A DNA stretch of 64,000 bases from Mycobacterium botniense (GCF_010723305.1 NZ_BLKW01000004.1:1-64000); one strand, 5' to 3'. Positions 35,374 through 47,161 are shown, counted from the stretch's first letter. The notes: generated from the sequence alone by a model not told the origin. Program-made: numbers and translations.

Positions 35374-37026
35374 CTAGATCGCGGGACCCAGCAGGTCGTC
35401 GGCGTCCCGGATGACGTAGCCGTAGCCCTGTTCGGCTAAGAACCGCTGCCGATGCGCCGCGTACTCGGTGTCGAGGCTGTCGCGGGCCACCACCGAGTAG
35501 AAGGTGGCGCTTCCACCATCGGACTTCGGCCGCAATAACCGCCCTAACCGCTGGGCTTCTTCCTGGCGTGAACCGAACGTTCCGGACACCTGCACCGCTA
35601 CCGAGGCTTCCGGCAAGTCGATGGAAAAATTCGCCACCTTCGACACCACCAGCGTCGATACCTCGCCGCGGCGGAAAGCGTCGAACAACGCCTCCCGCTC
35701 GGCGATTTTGGTGGAGCCCTGGATCACTGGAGCGCCGAGCTCTTCACCCAGTTCGTCGAGCTGATCCAGGTAGGCTCCGATCACCAGCTTCTGGTCGTCG
35801 GGATGCTTGTCCAGAATAGACTTCACCACAGCGATTTTCGTGTGCGCGGTCGAGCAGACTCGGTAGCGTTCCTCAGGTTCGGCGGTGGCGTAAAGCATGC
35901 GCTCGTTGTCGGTCATCGTCACACGCACTTCGACGCATTCCGCCGGCGCGATCCAGCCCTGCGCCTCGATGTCCTTCCATGGTGCGTCATAGCGTTTCGG
36001 GCCGATCAGGCTGAAGACATCCCCTTCGCGGCCGTCCTCACGGATCAGCGTCGCCGTTAGCCCCAGCCGCCGCCGCGATTGCAGGTCCGCGGTCATCCGG
36101 AACACCGGTGCCGGCAGCAGGTGCACCTCGTCGTAGATGATCAGTCCCCAGTCGCGGCTGTCGAACAGCTCCAGGTGACGGTAGGCGCCCTTTTTGTTGC
36201 GGCGGGTGATCATCTGATAAGTCGAGATCGTGACGGGCCGAATTTCCTTGCGCTCACCGCTGTATTCGCCGACCTCGTCGGCTGTCAGCGAGGTACGCGC
36301 GAGCAGTTCACGCTTCCATTGCCGGGCGGCGACGGTGTTGGTGACCAGAATCAGGGTCGTCGCGCGGGCCTTGGCCATCGCCGCCACCCCGACCACTGTC
36401 TTGCCGGCGCCGCACGGGAGCACCACCACGCCCGAGCCGCCGGACCAGAACGACTCGGCGGCCATTTGCTGATAGTCGCGGAGCTGCCAGCCGTCTTGGC
36501 GCAGGCTGATGGGATGTGCCTCGCCATCGACGTAGCCCGCGAGATCCTCTGCTGGCCAGCCGATTTTGAGTAGCTGCTGTTTGATTCGGCCGCGCTCGCT
36601 GGGATGCACGACGATGGTGTCCTCGTCGATGCGAGCACCGAGCATCGGGGCGATCTTCTTATTGCGCACTACCTCCTCGAGCACCGCACGATCCAGGCTG
36701 ACCAGCGTCAGGCCGTGCGCCGGGTTCTTGACCAGCTGCAGCCGGCCGTAGCGGGCCATGGTGTCGACCACGTCGACCAGTAACGGTTGCGGCACCGGGT
36801 AGCGCGAATAACTGACCAGCGCGTCGACCACTTGTTCGGCGTCGTGGCCGGCAGCGCGGGCATTCCACAGCGCCAGCGGGGTGATGCGGTAGGTGTGCAC
36901 ATGCTCGGGTGCGCGTTCCAGCTCAGCGAACGGTGCGATGGCGGCGCGTGCCTCGGCGGCCTGCTCGTGGTCGACTTCGAGCAGCACCGTCTTGTCGGAC
37001 TGCACGATCAACGGTCCGTTGCTCAT
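35374..37026 (-). CDS. ercc3: XPB/Ercc3-type DNA repair helicase
   Basis: A 550-residue superfamily 2 helicase. The N-terminal part (residues 1-170) is a damage-recognition-like region; Walker A is VVLPCGAGKTVVG (near 205), the DEVH box is IIYDEVHLLP (near 299), the RED motif is LIREDGREGD, and motif VI is EEAQRLGRLLRPK. Mycobacterial XPB unwinds DNA 3' to 5' and acts in repair. It is followed on the same strand, upstream, by the helicase-associated gene. Confidence 0.93.
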   Translation of the reverse strand: MSNGPLIVQSDKTVLLEVDHEQAAEARAAIAPFAELERAPEHVHTYRITPLALWNARAAGHDAEQVVDALVSYSRYPVPQPLLVDVVDTMARYGRLQLVKNPAHGLTLVSLDRAVLEEVVRNKKIAPMLGARIDEDTIVVHPSERGRIKQQLLKIGWPAEDLAGYVDGEAHPISLRQDGWQLRDYQQMAAESFWSGGSGVVVLPCGAGKTVVGVAAMAKARATTLILVTNTVAARQWKRELLARTSLTADEVGEYSGERKEIRPVTISTYQMITRRNKKGAYRHLELFDSRDWGLIIYDEVHLLPAPVFRMTADLQSRRRLGLTATLIREDGREGDVFSLIGPKRYDAPWKDIEAQGWIAPAECVEVRVTMTDNERMLYATAEPEERYRVCSTAHTKIAVVKSILDKHPDDQKLVIGAYLDQLDELGEELGAPVIQGSTKIAEREALFDAFRRGEVSTLVVSKVANFSIDLPEASVAVQVSGTFGSRQEEAQRLGRLLRPKSDGGSATFYSVVARDSLDTEYAAHRQRFLAEQGYGYVIRDADDLLGPAI

Positions 37027-37087
37027 CGGCGCGGCTCCTTCTCGTCGCTGCGCGCTGCCTCGTCCCCGGCGCGGGTCATCGCCTCGA

Positions 37088-39340
37088 TTATCCGTCCTCG
37101 GCCGACATCACCGAGGTGATGCGGTGGACGGCGAAGTCGCGCAGCCGGCCAGAGGTGGAATCGAAGGCCACCAGCTGTCCGCCGTGCACGCTGATCGGCG
37201 ACACCACCCGCTGGGTGGCCACACCCGCCGCGTCGACGTAGCCGATCACGACCGTGCTCTGTTGGCGGACCGCTCGCTGGAGCAGCAATGTCGTCACAGC
37301 AGAGTCGACGCGCATATCGGCGAATGGTGCCGCGGCAACCTTACGCAGCACCGCGACGATCGCGTTCAGGATGTCGCCGTTCGGGCACGCCACCGGCTGC
37401 GGCGGCCGCCGGCGCTGCGGAGCAGGCACCCGTGCTCCGCGGGCCCGAACGTCGACGATGGTGCCGGAGGAATCTTCGGCGGCCGGGACGAAACCGGCGT
37501 GGCGCAATCCAGTGAGCACCTCAGCGATCGGTACGGGTGACACCGCCACAGTCGGGGCCAGCACCCGCAGCTGCAGGCCGTCCGCGGCGGCGACGGCCTG
37601 TGCCAGCAGGCCCGGGTCTTCGCATCGTACGAACGATGCCGCCAACCCAACCCGAAGCTGCCCGTGGCGACGTGCGACATCGTCGATAAGGTATGTAAGT
37701 GCTTGCGGTACAGGTGTTTTCGAGTGATTTCGGAAGAACTCGTGCAACTCGCCGGCGGTTTTGCCGATATCGAGTGCATGGCGGACGGAGTGTTCGCTGA
37801 TGCGGTACACCATTGCGGTGCCGGCAGATTCCACAGTGGCGACAGCGGCGAGCTGCTTGGCGAGATCACGTTCCAGCGGCCCGGGGACCACGACCGTCAA
37901 ATCAGCCTGCACCAGAAAGTGGTCGATCGGTTCGGGCATTGCTCGTGTCATGGCGCGGATCGCGGCGTCGTCGTCGGCGCATTGATCCAGCAGGACCCGG
38001 CCCGGCGTGCTGATCGCCCCACGGCCCACCAGCCCGAGGGAGTGCGCCTCGCGCAGCAGGTCGGCGACCGGCCCCGGCTGGAGCCGCCGCGACCAGCGTG
38101 GGCGCCGCCAGATCAGGGTCCGAGACGCCGTCACCGCGTCGACACCCGCCCCCGCGGGCAGTTCGGCGAGCAGGTCCAGCAGCAGTCGGCGATCCAGCGG
38201 AGCAGCCGTGGAGTACAGCGAATCCGATAGTGCGGCATAAGGTTTGGCGTCTGGCCCGCGAGTTCCTATCAGCGCCGGGCGGGCCGGCAAGTCAAGCCAG
38301 GTGCAGGCCAGGAGATGCCAGCGGTGGCCGGCGGACATCTCGGTGAATCGGTCAGCGGCGGTCGTCGGCGCCCAGTAGGGCCCGCCCCTGTCGGGTGGTT
38401 CCGGATCAGGTACGCCGGCCGCGATCAGTCCCGCGGCGGCGGCCACCTCGAGGATCAGCCCCAAGCGCGACTCCTCAATGCCGGTAACCCGGACTAACCG
38501 TTTGACTTCGCGTACCCCCAGCCCGCCACTACGAAGCTCGGGAACTGGTGCGGCACTGAGGGTTTCGAGCACGACGTCGAGCTCGCGGAGCAAGTCGATT
38601 ACGGCGCTGGCCGCGGCGGCGTCGACGTCGGCGGCTGGGGTGGTGCTCACTACCGGGTCAGGGGCGGCCAGCTGCGTGGGACCCGGATCCTCGCCGCGTA
38701 GCACATGCCCGACATGGCGCGGCAATATCACCGTCTCGGCGTCGACTCTGCGCAGCAGCCCGGCTGCTAACAGCCGCGGTACCGGCCGGTCCGGCGGAGC
38801 GCCGGGCGCAGCGTCGCGGGTGCGCCCAAGTGGAGAACCGTCGACCAGCTTTTTCAGCACCTCGAGCTGCGCAGCGTCGAGTTCGGTGAGCAGTTGGGCG
38901 ATCTGGTCACCGGTGCGTGAGGTGTCTTCCAATGTCACTTGTCCCGGGTACCACGGCAGCGCCGCGCCGGCGTCGGCAGATACCCGGACCGTCGTGTCGC
39001 CCCAAGCCAGGGCGCGTTCCTTGAGGTCATCGAGCGCGCCGAGCACATCTTTTTCGGGTGCACGCTCGCCGATCAGGGCGAGCAATTTGCCCACCGGCAC
39101 TGCCGCGGTGTCGGCATGCAGCACCAGCAGCGCGTCAAGCACCGCCAGCTGCAAAAAGTTCAGCTCATCGGTTGCGGCCTTGACGGACTGGCGGGCCTGC
39201 GCCCGCCCCGCCAGTGCCGCGATACTGCTCGGCGGCGGCTGGGCGAGGTCGGGCCGCAGTTGCAGCAGGCGCACCAGCCGCTCGTCGGGCAATTTGGCCA
39301 GCCAGGACCCCAGCGGGATGTCCGGGGTGTGTTCGGTCAT
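37088..39340 (-). CDS. Helicase-associated protein (Rv0862c-like)
   Basis: A 750-residue protein: MTEHTPDIPLGSWLAKLPDE, VRLLQLRPDLAQPPPSSIAA. It has an XPB/Ssl2-like helicase-associated region (IDHFLVQADLTVVVPGPLER, MVYRISEHSVRHALDIGKTA) but no Walker motifs, and a C-terminal WYL-like segment (VVIGYVDAAGVATQRVVSPI, LVAFDSTSGRLRDFAVHRIT). Constant linkage with ercc3 suggests a joint role in DNA damage response or its regulation. Confidence 0.85.
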   Translation of the reverse strand: MTEHTPDIPLGSWLAKLPDERLVRLLQLRPDLAQPPPSSIAALAGRAQARQSVKAATDELNFLQLAVLDALLVLHADTAAVPVGKLLALIGERAPEKDVLGALDDLKERALAWGDTTVRVSADAGAALPWYPGQVTLEDTSRTGDQIAQLLTELDAAQLEVLKKLVDGSPLGRTRDAAPGAPPDRPVPRLLAAGLLRRVDAETVILPRHVGHVLRGEDPGPTQLAAPDPVVSTTPAADVDAAAASAVIDLLRELDVVLETLSAAPVPELRSGGLGVREVKRLVRVTGIEESRLGLILEVAAAAGLIAAGVPDPEPPDRGGPYWAPTTAADRFTEMSAGHRWHLLACTWLDLPARPALIGTRGPDAKPYAALSDSLYSTAAPLDRRLLLDLLAELPAGAGVDAVTASRTLIWRRPRWSRRLQPGPVADLLREAHSLGLVGRGAISTPGRVLLDQCADDDAAIRAMTRAMPEPIDHFLVQADLTVVVPGPLERDLAKQLAAVATVESAGTAMVYRISEHSVRHALDIGKTAGELHEFFRNHSKTPVPQALTYLIDDVARRHGQLRVGLAASFVRCEDPGLLAQAVAAADGLQLRVLAPTVAVSPVPIAEVLTGLRHAGFVPAAEDSSGTIVDVRARGARVPAPQRRRPPQPVACPNGDILNAIVAVLRKVAAAPFADMRVDSAVTTLLLQRAVRQQSTVVIGYVDAAGVATQRVVSPISVHGGQLVAFDSTSGRLRDFAVHRITSVMSAEDG

Positions 39341-39478
39341 CGCTGACCAGCGTAAAGCAGCCGCGCTGGCCCGATCCGGCAGCCAAGCGGCCGGTTATGG
39401 GACGGTGTGGTGTGGCCCCGAGGCGCTCACTGGTCATTCGACCGGAGCACCGGAATACAGACCTGCAACAATGGAGCC

Positions 39479-39679
39479 GTGGCTGACATCGCTGAGAAGA
39501 AAGCGCGTAAGACGAGGTACGTCGACAACGGCTGGCCGACGACGGATCCCAACGATCACGCAGTGAGCGAACTGCGGACCGACCGGACCGGTGCGCTGTC
39601 ACCGTTCGGCGACCTGGTTTTCCCGCTGCCTGCCGACGACCTGCCTTACGTTCACCCGGTCACCGTCGTCAACCGATAG
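39479..39679 (+). CDS. Conserved small protein (Rv0863-like)
   Basis: GTG 39479 gives 66 residues ([20 protein letters not shown]), with basic N and proline-rich C halves ([15 protein letters not shown]). It is conserved in this place before moaC in mycobacteria. No known function. It is 10 bases from moaC and likely co-transcribed. Confidence 0.75.
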   Translation: MADIAEKKARKTRYVDNGWPTTDPNDHAVSELRTDRTGALSPFGDLVFPLPADDLPYVHPVTVVNR

Positions 39680-39689
39680 GCCGGTTCCG

Positions 39690-40184
39690 ATGTCGAAGGC
39701 TGCGGCGGGATCGGAGGTGGGTCAGCTTTCCCACCTCGACGATCGGGGCGCTGCCCGCATGGTCGACGTCACCGATAAGGGAGCCACCAAGCGCACCGCC
39801 GTGGCCGCAGGTGTTTTCCGTACGTCCGCGCAGGTGATATCGCTGATCTCCGCGGGCGGCCTGCCCAAGGGTGACGCGGTGGCCACCGCGCGGGTGGCGG
39901 GCATCCTGGCCGCTAAGCGCACCAGCGACCTCATCCCGCTATGCCACCAGCTCGCGCTTACCGGCGTCGATGTCGATTTCCGCGTCGGGGAGACGGATAT
40001 CGAGATCACCGCAACGGTGCGCAGCACCGACCGTACCGGTGTGGAGATGGAGGCACTGACCGCCGTGGCTGTAGCGGGTTTGACGCTTTATGACATGACC
40101 AAAGCGGTCGACCCGGCTGCCCGGGTGGATGACATCCGGGTGCTGCGCAAAGCCGGTGGCCGCAGCGGGACCTGGGTGCGCTGA
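39690..40184 (+). CDS. moaC: Cyclic pyranopterin monophosphate synthase MoaC
   Basis: ATG 39690, 164 residues. Signature segments: [40 protein letters not shown] and [20 protein letters not shown] with the catalytic Lys in MTKAVD. It forms cyclic pyranopterin in molybdenum cofactor synthesis. Its stop overlaps the mog start by one base (TGATG). MoaA is coded nearby on the other strand. Confidence 0.95.
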   Translation: MSKAAAGSEVGQLSHLDDRGAARMVDVTDKGATKRTAVAAGVFRTSAQVISLISAGGLPKGDAVATARVAGILAAKRTSDLIPLCHQLALTGVDVDFRVGETDIEITATVRSTDRTGVEMEALTAVAVAGLTLYDMTKAVDPAARVDDIRVLRKAGGRSGTWVR

Positions 40185-40666
40185 TGGGCGGCCGATCCGC
40201 GCGAGTGATCATTGCCTCGACCCGTGCGTCGGCCGGTGTATACCACGATCAATGCGGACCCATCATCGCCGAGTGGCTTGCCACGCAAGGCTTTACACCA
40301 GTGAAGCCGCAGGTGGTTGCCGACGGCGACCCGGTGGGGCAGGCACTGCGCGATGCTGTCGCCGCCGGAGTCGACCTCGTCATCACCTCGGGTGGCACCG
40401 GCATCGCGCCCAGCGATCACACTCCCGCCCAGACAGCTGCGGTGCTGGACTACGAGGTGCCCGGGCTCGCGGAAGCCATCCGGCGCGCGGGTCTGCCGAA
40501 GGTGCCGACGGCCGTGCTCTCGCGCGGACTGTGCGGTGTGGCGGGACGGACGCTGATCGTCAACCTGCCCGGCTCACCCGGCGGGGTACGCGACGGTCTC
40601 GCGGTACTCGCCGACGTGCTGGGGCACGCACTAGACCAACTCGCGGGCAAAGATCACCGGCGTTGA
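40184..40666 (+). CDS. mog: Molybdopterin adenylyltransferase, Mog/MoaB type
   Basis: 160 residues: [58 protein letters not shown]. The TSGGTG and LPGSPGG motifs define the MogA/MoaB family that adenylates molybdopterin before Mo insertion. Coupled to moaC upstream and moaE downstream. Confidence 0.93.
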   Translation: MGGRSARVIIASTRASAGVYHDQCGPIIAEWLATQGFTPVKPQVVADGDPVGQALRDAVAAGVDLVITSGGTGIAPSDHTPAQTAAVLDYEVPGLAEAIRRAGLPKVPTAVLSRGLCGVAGRTLIVNLPGSPGGVRDGLAVLADVLGHALDQLAGKDHRR

Positions 40667-41088
40667 CACGGATTTTGCGCGCAGCGGTCACCGACCAGCC
40701 GATTGTGCTGGCCGAACACGAGGAACTGGTGAGCCATCACGCCGCCGGCGCGATCGTCGGATTCGTCGGCATGATCCGCGACCACGACGGCGGACGCCGC
40801 GTGCTGCGGCTGGAGTATTCCGCACATCCGAGCGCTGAGCAGGTGCTCGCCGAAGTGTTGGCCGAGGTCGCCGCGCAGGCCCGTGGTGTGCGGGCCCTTG
40901 CGGCCAGCCACCGGATCGGCGCCTTAGCGATCGGTGACGCGGCCCTGGTCGCTGCGGTCGCAGCCGACCATAGGCAGGCGGCGTTTCACACCTGCGCGAA
41001 CCTGGTTGACACCATCAAGGCGCGGTTGCCGGTATGGAAGCACCAGTTTTTCGCCGACGGAACAGATGAGTGGGTGGGTTCGGCCTGA
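40663..41088 (+). CDS. moaE: Molybdopterin synthase large subunit MoaE
   Basis: TTG 40663 overlaps the mog stop (TTGA); 141 residues. The MoaE core is clear: [60 protein letters not shown] and [20 protein letters not shown] with the Lys residues that handle the MoaD thiocarboxylate. It transfers sulfur to precursor Z. The 23-base gap to the rpfA stop is convergent. Confidence 0.93.
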   Translation: MTRILRAAVTDQPIVLAEHEELVSHHAAGAIVGFVGMIRDHDGGRRVLRLEYSAHPSAEQVLAEVLAEVAAQARGVRALAASHRIGALAIGDAALVAAVAADHRQAAFHTCANLVDTIKARLPVWKHQFFADGTDEWVGSA

Positions 41089-41111
41089 GCCGCCGGCCCG
41101 GGCCGATGGAG

Positions 41112-42300
<1,189 letters not shown>

Positions 42301-42478
42301 CGTTCGGAAAGGGTGGCAAGCCGTGCATGACGGTAGCGGCTTAAAGCCGGCGAGTCATGTGTTATCCAAACCCGGCGTTTCGAGCGCTGCGGTGCCACAA
42401 AAGACCAGGAAGCTACACTATCCGCGCAGCTCAGAGACTTCGCTACCGGCTCGTAGCCGAGCCGTAATCATTCCGTGA

Positions 42479-42494
42479 TGTGGTGCAAATCACA
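42479..42494. promoter_or_regulatory. CRP-like binding site upstream of rpfA
   Basis: TGTGGTGCAAATCACA matches the mycobacterial CRP palindrome TGTGA-N6-TCACA with one mismatch. It lies about 400 bases before the rpfA start, next to the moaD stop. rpfA is a known CRP (Rv3676) target in M. tuberculosis. Confidence 0.6.
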
Positions 42495-42499
42495 GCACA

Positions 42500-42778
42500 T
42501 CAGCCACCCGCAAAGGGCGGCAGCACGTCGACGGTGGCTCCGGAACAGAGGGGCCGTGAGGCTAGCAGGTCATCGCGGATGGCGATGCCGTCGCAGAGAT
42601 ACGAGCAACGGCTCAGCACCCTCGCCAGGCGAGAACCTCGGCTGGCAAGGCTGTCCACCAGTTCGGCGACCGTGGCACCGGGGCGCAGCGTCACGGTTTC
42701 CGATTCGGCGCCCGCCGCCGCGCGCGCGGCGGCGAAATACCGTACGGTGACCCGGATGTGGTCGGACACATCAACCAC
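42500..42778 (-). CDS. moaD: Molybdopterin synthase small subunit MoaD
   Basis: A 92-residue ubiquitin-like protein, VTVRYFAAARAAAGAESETV, ending in VDVLPPFAGG; the terminal Gly-Gly carries the thiocarboxylate. The start overlaps the moaA stop by 8 bases. It works with MoaE, coded on the opposite strand 1.4 kb away. Confidence 0.93.
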   Translation of the reverse strand: MVDVSDHIRVTVRYFAAARAAAGAESETVTLRPGATVAELVDSLASRGSRLARVLSRCSYLCDGIAIRDDLLASRPLCSGATVDVLPPFAGG

Positions 42779-43853
42779 CGATGGCGCTCATGGGACGGTC
42801 TGGCTGGATGAAGTCGGGCTCGTTGATGCCATGGCCTGCAGGTTTACCCCACATTGCCGCGCGCCACGCCGCCTCGATCGCGTCATCGCTTGCAGCTTCG
42901 CGCAGTAGGCGGCGAAGATCGGTTTCCTCGCGGGCGAACAGACAGCTACGGATCTGGCCGTCGGCTGTCAGCCGGGTGCGGTCACAGGTGGAGCAGAATG
43001 CGTGCGACACCGAGGCGATCACACCAACTTTTCCGGCCGGCCCATTCGGACCCGGGTCCACCAACCACAGCTCAGCCGGGGCCGAACCACGCGGCGACGG
43101 GTCTGGCTCTAACCGGAAATGGGGCCGCAACGCCTCCAGCACATCGTCTGCGCTGAGCGTCGCGTCCCGGCGCCACTGATGGCCGGCGTCGAGGGGCATC
43201 TGCTCGATGACGCGCAGCTGGTAGCCGTGCTCGAGGCAAAACCGCAGCAGATCAACCACGTCGTCACGGCCAGTCACCGGATCGAGTACCGCGTTCACCT
43301 TGACTGGCTCCAGACCAGCTGCCTTGGCGGCCGCTAAGCCGGCCACGACGTCCGAAAGCCGGTCTCGGCGCGTGATGGCGGCAAAGCGGGTGCGGTCCAC
43401 CGTGTCCAGCGACACGTTGACCCGGTCCAGGCCGGCGTGGGCGAGGGCGGCTGCCCGGCGTGCGAACCCCACACCGTTTGTGGTCATCGAAATCTCCGGA
43501 CGTGGCCGCAGATCAGCTGCCATAGCGACAACTTCTTCGAGGTGGCGGACCAGCAAGGGTTCACCCCCGGTGAACCGCACACTGGTGATGCCCAGGCGGG
43601 TGACCGCGATATTCAGCAGCCGGGCCAGCTCGTCAGGCCGCAGTAGCTGCTCGCCGGGTAGCCACTGCAGACCCTCCGCCGGCATGCAGTATCGACATCG
43701 AAGGTTGCACCGGTCCGTGAGTGACACCCGCAGATCGGTAGCCACGCGGCCGAAGGCGTCCACCAGTGGACCGGTGGTGGGCATCGTGCCGAATGGCGGG
43801 CGCTCGGCTGCGACCCGTCGCACCGTGGGAACACCCAACATGGTCACCGTCAT
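42771..43853 (-). CDS. moaA: GTP 3',8-cyclase MoaA
   Basis: ATG 43853 overlaps the YccF stop (ATGA) and gives 360 residues. The radical-SAM cluster is RCNLRCRYCMPAEG (Cys49, 53, 56); FTGGEPLLVRHLEEVVAMAA follows, and a second cluster is formed near CSTCDRTRLTADGQIRSC. It begins molybdenum cofactor synthesis from GTP. Downstream moaD is coupled. Confidence 0.94.
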   Translation of the reverse strand: MTVTMLGVPTVRRVAAERPPFGTMPTTGPLVDAFGRVATDLRVSLTDRCNLRCRYCMPAEGLQWLPGEQLLRPDELARLLNIAVTRLGITSVRFTGGEPLLVRHLEEVVAMAADLRPRPEISMTTNGVGFARRAAALAHAGLDRVNVSLDTVDRTRFAAITRRDRLSDVVAGLAAAKAAGLEPVKVNAVLDPVTGRDDVVDLLRFCLEHGYQLRVIEQMPLDAGHQWRRDATLSADDVLEALRPHFRLEPDPSPRGSAPAELWLVDPGPNGPAGKVGVIASVSHAFCSTCDRTRLTADGQIRSCLFAREETDLRRLLREAASDDAIEAAWRAAMWGKPAGHGINEPDFIQPDRPMSAIGG

Positions 43854-44257
43854 GCGGGCATCCCTTCGGATCGGGTTTCCGGTGAGCCGACGGGAACGAT
43901 CTGCACCCCCAGTGGCACCAGCGACACCGGGATCAATTTGAGGTTGGCCAGCGCCAGCGGTATGCCGATGATCGTGATCGCCATTGCCGCGGCACTGACC
44001 AGGTGCCCGATGGCCAGCCACATCCCGAACAACAGCACCCAGATGACATTGCCGATCAACGCGCCGGTCCCGGCGCTCGGCTTCGGCGCGATCGTGCGTC
44101 CGAACGGCCACAGCGCGAACGACGCAATGCGCAGGGCAGCAAAACCGAAGGGAATGGTGATGATGAGCAGGAAACAGACCAGTGCCGCGAACAGGTAACC
44201 CAACGCCAGCCAGAGGCCGCCCAAGACCAACCAGATGACGTTCAGTATGAGGCGCAT
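43850..44257 (-). CDS. YccF-domain membrane protein (Rv0870c-like)
   Basis: 135 residues with two YccF repeats: [20 protein letters not shown], then [20 protein letters not shown]. Each has two or more hydrophobic helices. It heads the moaA-moaD operon. Function unknown. Confidence 0.85.
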   Translation of the reverse strand: MRLILNVIWLVLGGLWLALGYLFAALVCFLLIITIPFGFAALRIASFALWPFGRTIAPKPSAGTGALIGNVIWVLLFGMWLAIGHLVSAAAMAITIIGIPLALANLKLIPVSLVPLGVQIVPVGSPETRSEGMPA

Positions 44258-44406
44258 CTTTCCTCCCGGATGGTCTCAGCCTAGCGACTCAGAGGGGTGC
44301 TCGAGGGGCGGTCGTCCGAGTAGGATCAGCAATTGCGTCCTGCGCTGGCGGGACGCTTCATTGTGCAGCCGATGCTAGGGACCCGTCAGACAAGCAGGTG
44401 AGACCA

Positions 44407-44814
44407 GTGCCGACTGGCAAGGTGAAGTGGTACGACCCTGAGAAGGGGTTTGGCTTCCTGTCACAAGAGGACGGCGAGGACGTCTACATCCGTGCCTCGG
44501 CGTTGCCGGCGGGTGTCGAGGGGCTCAAGGCAGGCCAGCGAGTCGAATTTGGCGTAGCCACCGGTCGGCGCGGCCCACAGGCGTTGAGCCTCAAACTGAT
44601 TGACCCTCCGCCAAGTCTTGTCCGTGCGCGCCGGGAGAGTCACGCCGAGCACAAACACAGTCCCGACGAACTGCACGGCATGGTTGAAGACATGATCACC
44701 CTGTTGGAGACCACCGTGCAGCCCGAACTGCGCAAGGGCCGCTACCCCGACCGCAAGACGGCCCGGCGGGTGTCCGAGGTGGTCAAGGCGGTCGCCCGCG
44801 AGCTTGACGCTTAG
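44407..44814 (+). CDS. cspB: Cold-shock domain protein CspB
   Basis: GTG 44407 is chosen because the protein then starts [20 protein letters not shown], as in M. tuberculosis CspB; GTG 44398 would add three residues. The 135-residue product has a cold-shock fold (RNP motifs KGFGFLSQ and EDVYIRA) and a C-terminal extension ([20 protein letters not shown]) seen in this actinobacterial type. It binds RNA or single-stranded DNA. Confidence 0.9.
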   Translation: MPTGKVKWYDPEKGFGFLSQEDGEDVYIRASALPAGVEGLKAGQRVEFGVATGRRGPQALSLKLIDPPPSLVRARRESHAEHKHSPDELHGMVEDMITLLETTVQPELRKGRYPDRKTARRVSEVVKAVARELDA

Positions 44815-45169
44815 CCCGGCGCGGACCCGCCGGACAGCGCGGCACGCACGGCCCCGCGTTAATGTCTGCGCGGCGCCGAAGTGGCCCGTTCAGTCAGGAG
44901 GCGCGTACGGTGGGCGCCGTCTCGGCCCACCCGCGGCCGGGCGGCGATGTCCGTGCGATATCGCCCGGGGCGGGGCCACCGGCGCCGGAGCCCGTCGACT
45001 CGGTAGCGAGACGCATTTGTGGAAACATCCCCGCAGCGGGTATGGAGGTGGTAGGGGTTGACCCCGGCGGTTGCCCCGGATCTCCGGAAAAGGTGTACCG
45101 GAGTGCGCCCGGTAAGCAGACTGGGAACGGAGCCTTCACGACAGTCGGCCGAAACGAAGGGGTATCCGA
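44815..45169. other. Intergenic region before fadE10
   Basis: 355 bases with no convincing gene on either strand; M. tuberculosis has PE_PGRS15 here and this window does not. A possible fadE10 promoter is TTGTGG (45017-45022), 18 bases, TATGGA (45041-45046), of low confidence. Confidence 0.5.
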
Positions 45170-47107
45170 ATGGCACAGCAAGCGCAGGTCACCGAGGAGC
45201 AGGCACGGGCCTTAGCTGAGGAGTCACGCGAAACCGGTTGGGAAAAACCCTCTTTCGCCAAGGAATTGTTCCTCGGTCGGTTTCCGTTGGAGCTGATCCA
45301 TCCGTTTCCCCGGCCGGCGGGCCACGAGACGGCTCGCACCGAGGCCTTTCTGGCTAAGCTGCGGGAATTCCTCGATACCGTCGACTGCGCCGTCATCGAG
45401 CGTGAGGCGCGGATTCCAGACGAGTATGTCAAAGGTCTTGCCGAACTCGGCTGTTTTGGCCTGAAAATTCCATCGCAATACGGCGGACTGGACATGTCCC
45501 AAATCGCCTACAACCGCGTGCTGATGTTGGTTTCGACAGTGCATCCCAGCCTCGGTGCTTTGCTGTCGGCCCACCAATCGATCGGGGTGCCCGAGCCGCT
45601 CAAACTTGCCGGCAGCGAGGAACAGAAGCAGAAATTCCTGCCGCGATGCGCTGCCGGAGCGATCTCGGCATTTTTGCTTACCGAACCTGACGTTGGCTCC
45701 GATCCGGCGCGTCTGGCCTCCACTGCGACACCGGTCGAGGGTGGGCAGGCCTACGAACTCGACGGTGTGAAGTTATGGACCACCAACGGCACAGTCGCGG
45801 ACCTGCTCGTGGTGATGGCCAGGGTGCCCAAGAGTGAGGGCCACCGCGGCGGCATCAGCGTGTTTGTCGTCGAGGCCGATTCGCCGGGCATCACCGTGGA
45901 GCGGCGCAACAAGTTCATGGGGTTACGTGGGATCGAAAATGGTGTGACCCGCTTCCACCGGGTGCGGGTTCCGCGTGAAAACCTGATCGGCCGTGAGGGT
46001 GATGGGCTCAAGATCGCGCTGACGACCCTTAACGCAGGTCGGTTATCCATCCCCGCAATGGCGAGCGGATCTGCGAAGTGGGCGCTGAAAATTGCGCGTC
46101 AATGGGCGTGCGAACGAGTGCAGTGGGGTAAGCCTATCGGCGAACACGCGGCGATCGCCAGCAAGATCGCCTTCATTGCGGCAACATGTTACGCGCTCGA
46201 AGCGGTACTCGAACTCTCCGGTCAGATGGCTGATGAGGGCCGTAACGACATCCGAATCGAAGCCGCCTTGGCGAAATTGTGGTCCAGCGAGATCGCTTGT
46301 GTGATTGCCGACGAACTGGTACAGATCCGCGGTGGCCGCGGCTACGAGACCGCCGAGTCGCTGGCCGCGCGCGGGGAGCGGGCGGTGCCGGCGGAGCAGG
46401 CGGTGCGTGACCTGCGGATCAACCGGATCTTTGAAGGATCCAGTGAGATCATGCGACTGCTGATCGCGCGGGAGGCGGTTGACGCCCATCTCACGGCCGC
46501 GGGGGAACTCGCGAACCCCAAAGCCGACTTGCGGCACAAAGCCAAGGCCGCCGTCAGTGCAAGTGGATTCTACGCAAAGTGGTTGCCGCAATTGGTTTTC
46601 GGAGAGGGACAGCGTCCGACGTCCTACCGCGAGTTTGGTAGGCTGGCGACTCATTTGCGCTTTATCGAGCGCTCATCACGCAAGCTGGCGCGCAACACGT
46701 TCTACGGGATGGCCCGCTGGCAAGCGAAGCTGGAGCAAAAGCAGGGCTTTCTCGGACGCATCGTTGACATTGGCGCTGAATTGTTCGCCATGTCGGCCGC
46801 GTGCGTGCGCGCCGAGTTTCAGCGGGTGGCAGATCCGGTTGAAGGCCAACAGGCTTACGAGCTCGCAGATGCTTTCTGTCGGCAGGCTACTCTGCGGGTC
46901 GAGACGTTGTTCCACGCGCTTTGGACCAACACTGACAGCACCGACGTCGGGCTGGCACGCCATGTGCTCGACGGTCGTTACACCTGGCTGGAGGAGGGAA
47001 TCATCGACCCGTCCGAAGGCACCGGGCCGTGGATCGCGCACTGGGAGCCCGGTCCGTCCACCGAGACCAATGTGGCCCGGCGGTTCTTGACAGCACCCCG
47101 ATCTTGA
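45170..47107 (+). CDS. fadE10: Acyl-CoA dehydrogenase FadE10
   Basis: 645 residues. Signature segments: GCFGLKIPSQYGGLDMSQIA, AFLLTEPDVGSDPARLASTA, GVKLWTTNGTVADLLVVMAR and RGGRGYETAESLAARGERAV; DLRINRIFEGSSEIMRLLIA follows. A C-terminal extension of about 150 residues sets it apart from short-chain enzymes. It is an FAD-linked first step of beta-oxidation. It is a single gene with its own leader. Confidence 0.93.
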   Translation: MAQQAQVTEEQARALAEESRETGWEKPSFAKELFLGRFPLELIHPFPRPAGHETARTEAFLAKLREFLDTVDCAVIEREARIPDEYVKGLAELGCFGLKIPSQYGGLDMSQIAYNRVLMLVSTVHPSLGALLSAHQSIGVPEPLKLAGSEEQKQKFLPRCAAGAISAFLLTEPDVGSDPARLASTATPVEGGQAYELDGVKLWTTNGTVADLLVVMARVPKSEGHRGGISVFVVEADSPGITVERRNKFMGLRGIENGVTRFHRVRVPRENLIGREGDGLKIALTTLNAGRLSIPAMASGSAKWALKIARQWACERVQWGKPIGEHAAIASKIAFIAATCYALEAVLELSGQMADEGRNDIRIEAALAKLWSSEIACVIADELVQIRGGRGYETAESLAARGERAVPAEQAVRDLRINRIFEGSSEIMRLLIAREAVDAHLTAAGELANPKADLRHKAKAAVSASGFYAKWLPQLVFGEGQRPTSYREFGRLATHLRFIERSSRKLARNTFYGMARWQAKLEQKQGFLGRIVDIGAELFAMSAACVRAEFQRVADPVEGQQAYELADAFCRQATLRVETLFHALWTNTDSTDVGLARHVLDGRYTWLEEGIIDPSEGTGPWIAHWEPGPSTETNVARRFLTAPRS

Positions 47108-47161
47108 TCAGCTGACGCCAGCGCGGGATGCCGGAAACGTTGAGCGGGTAGCAGAACAGAC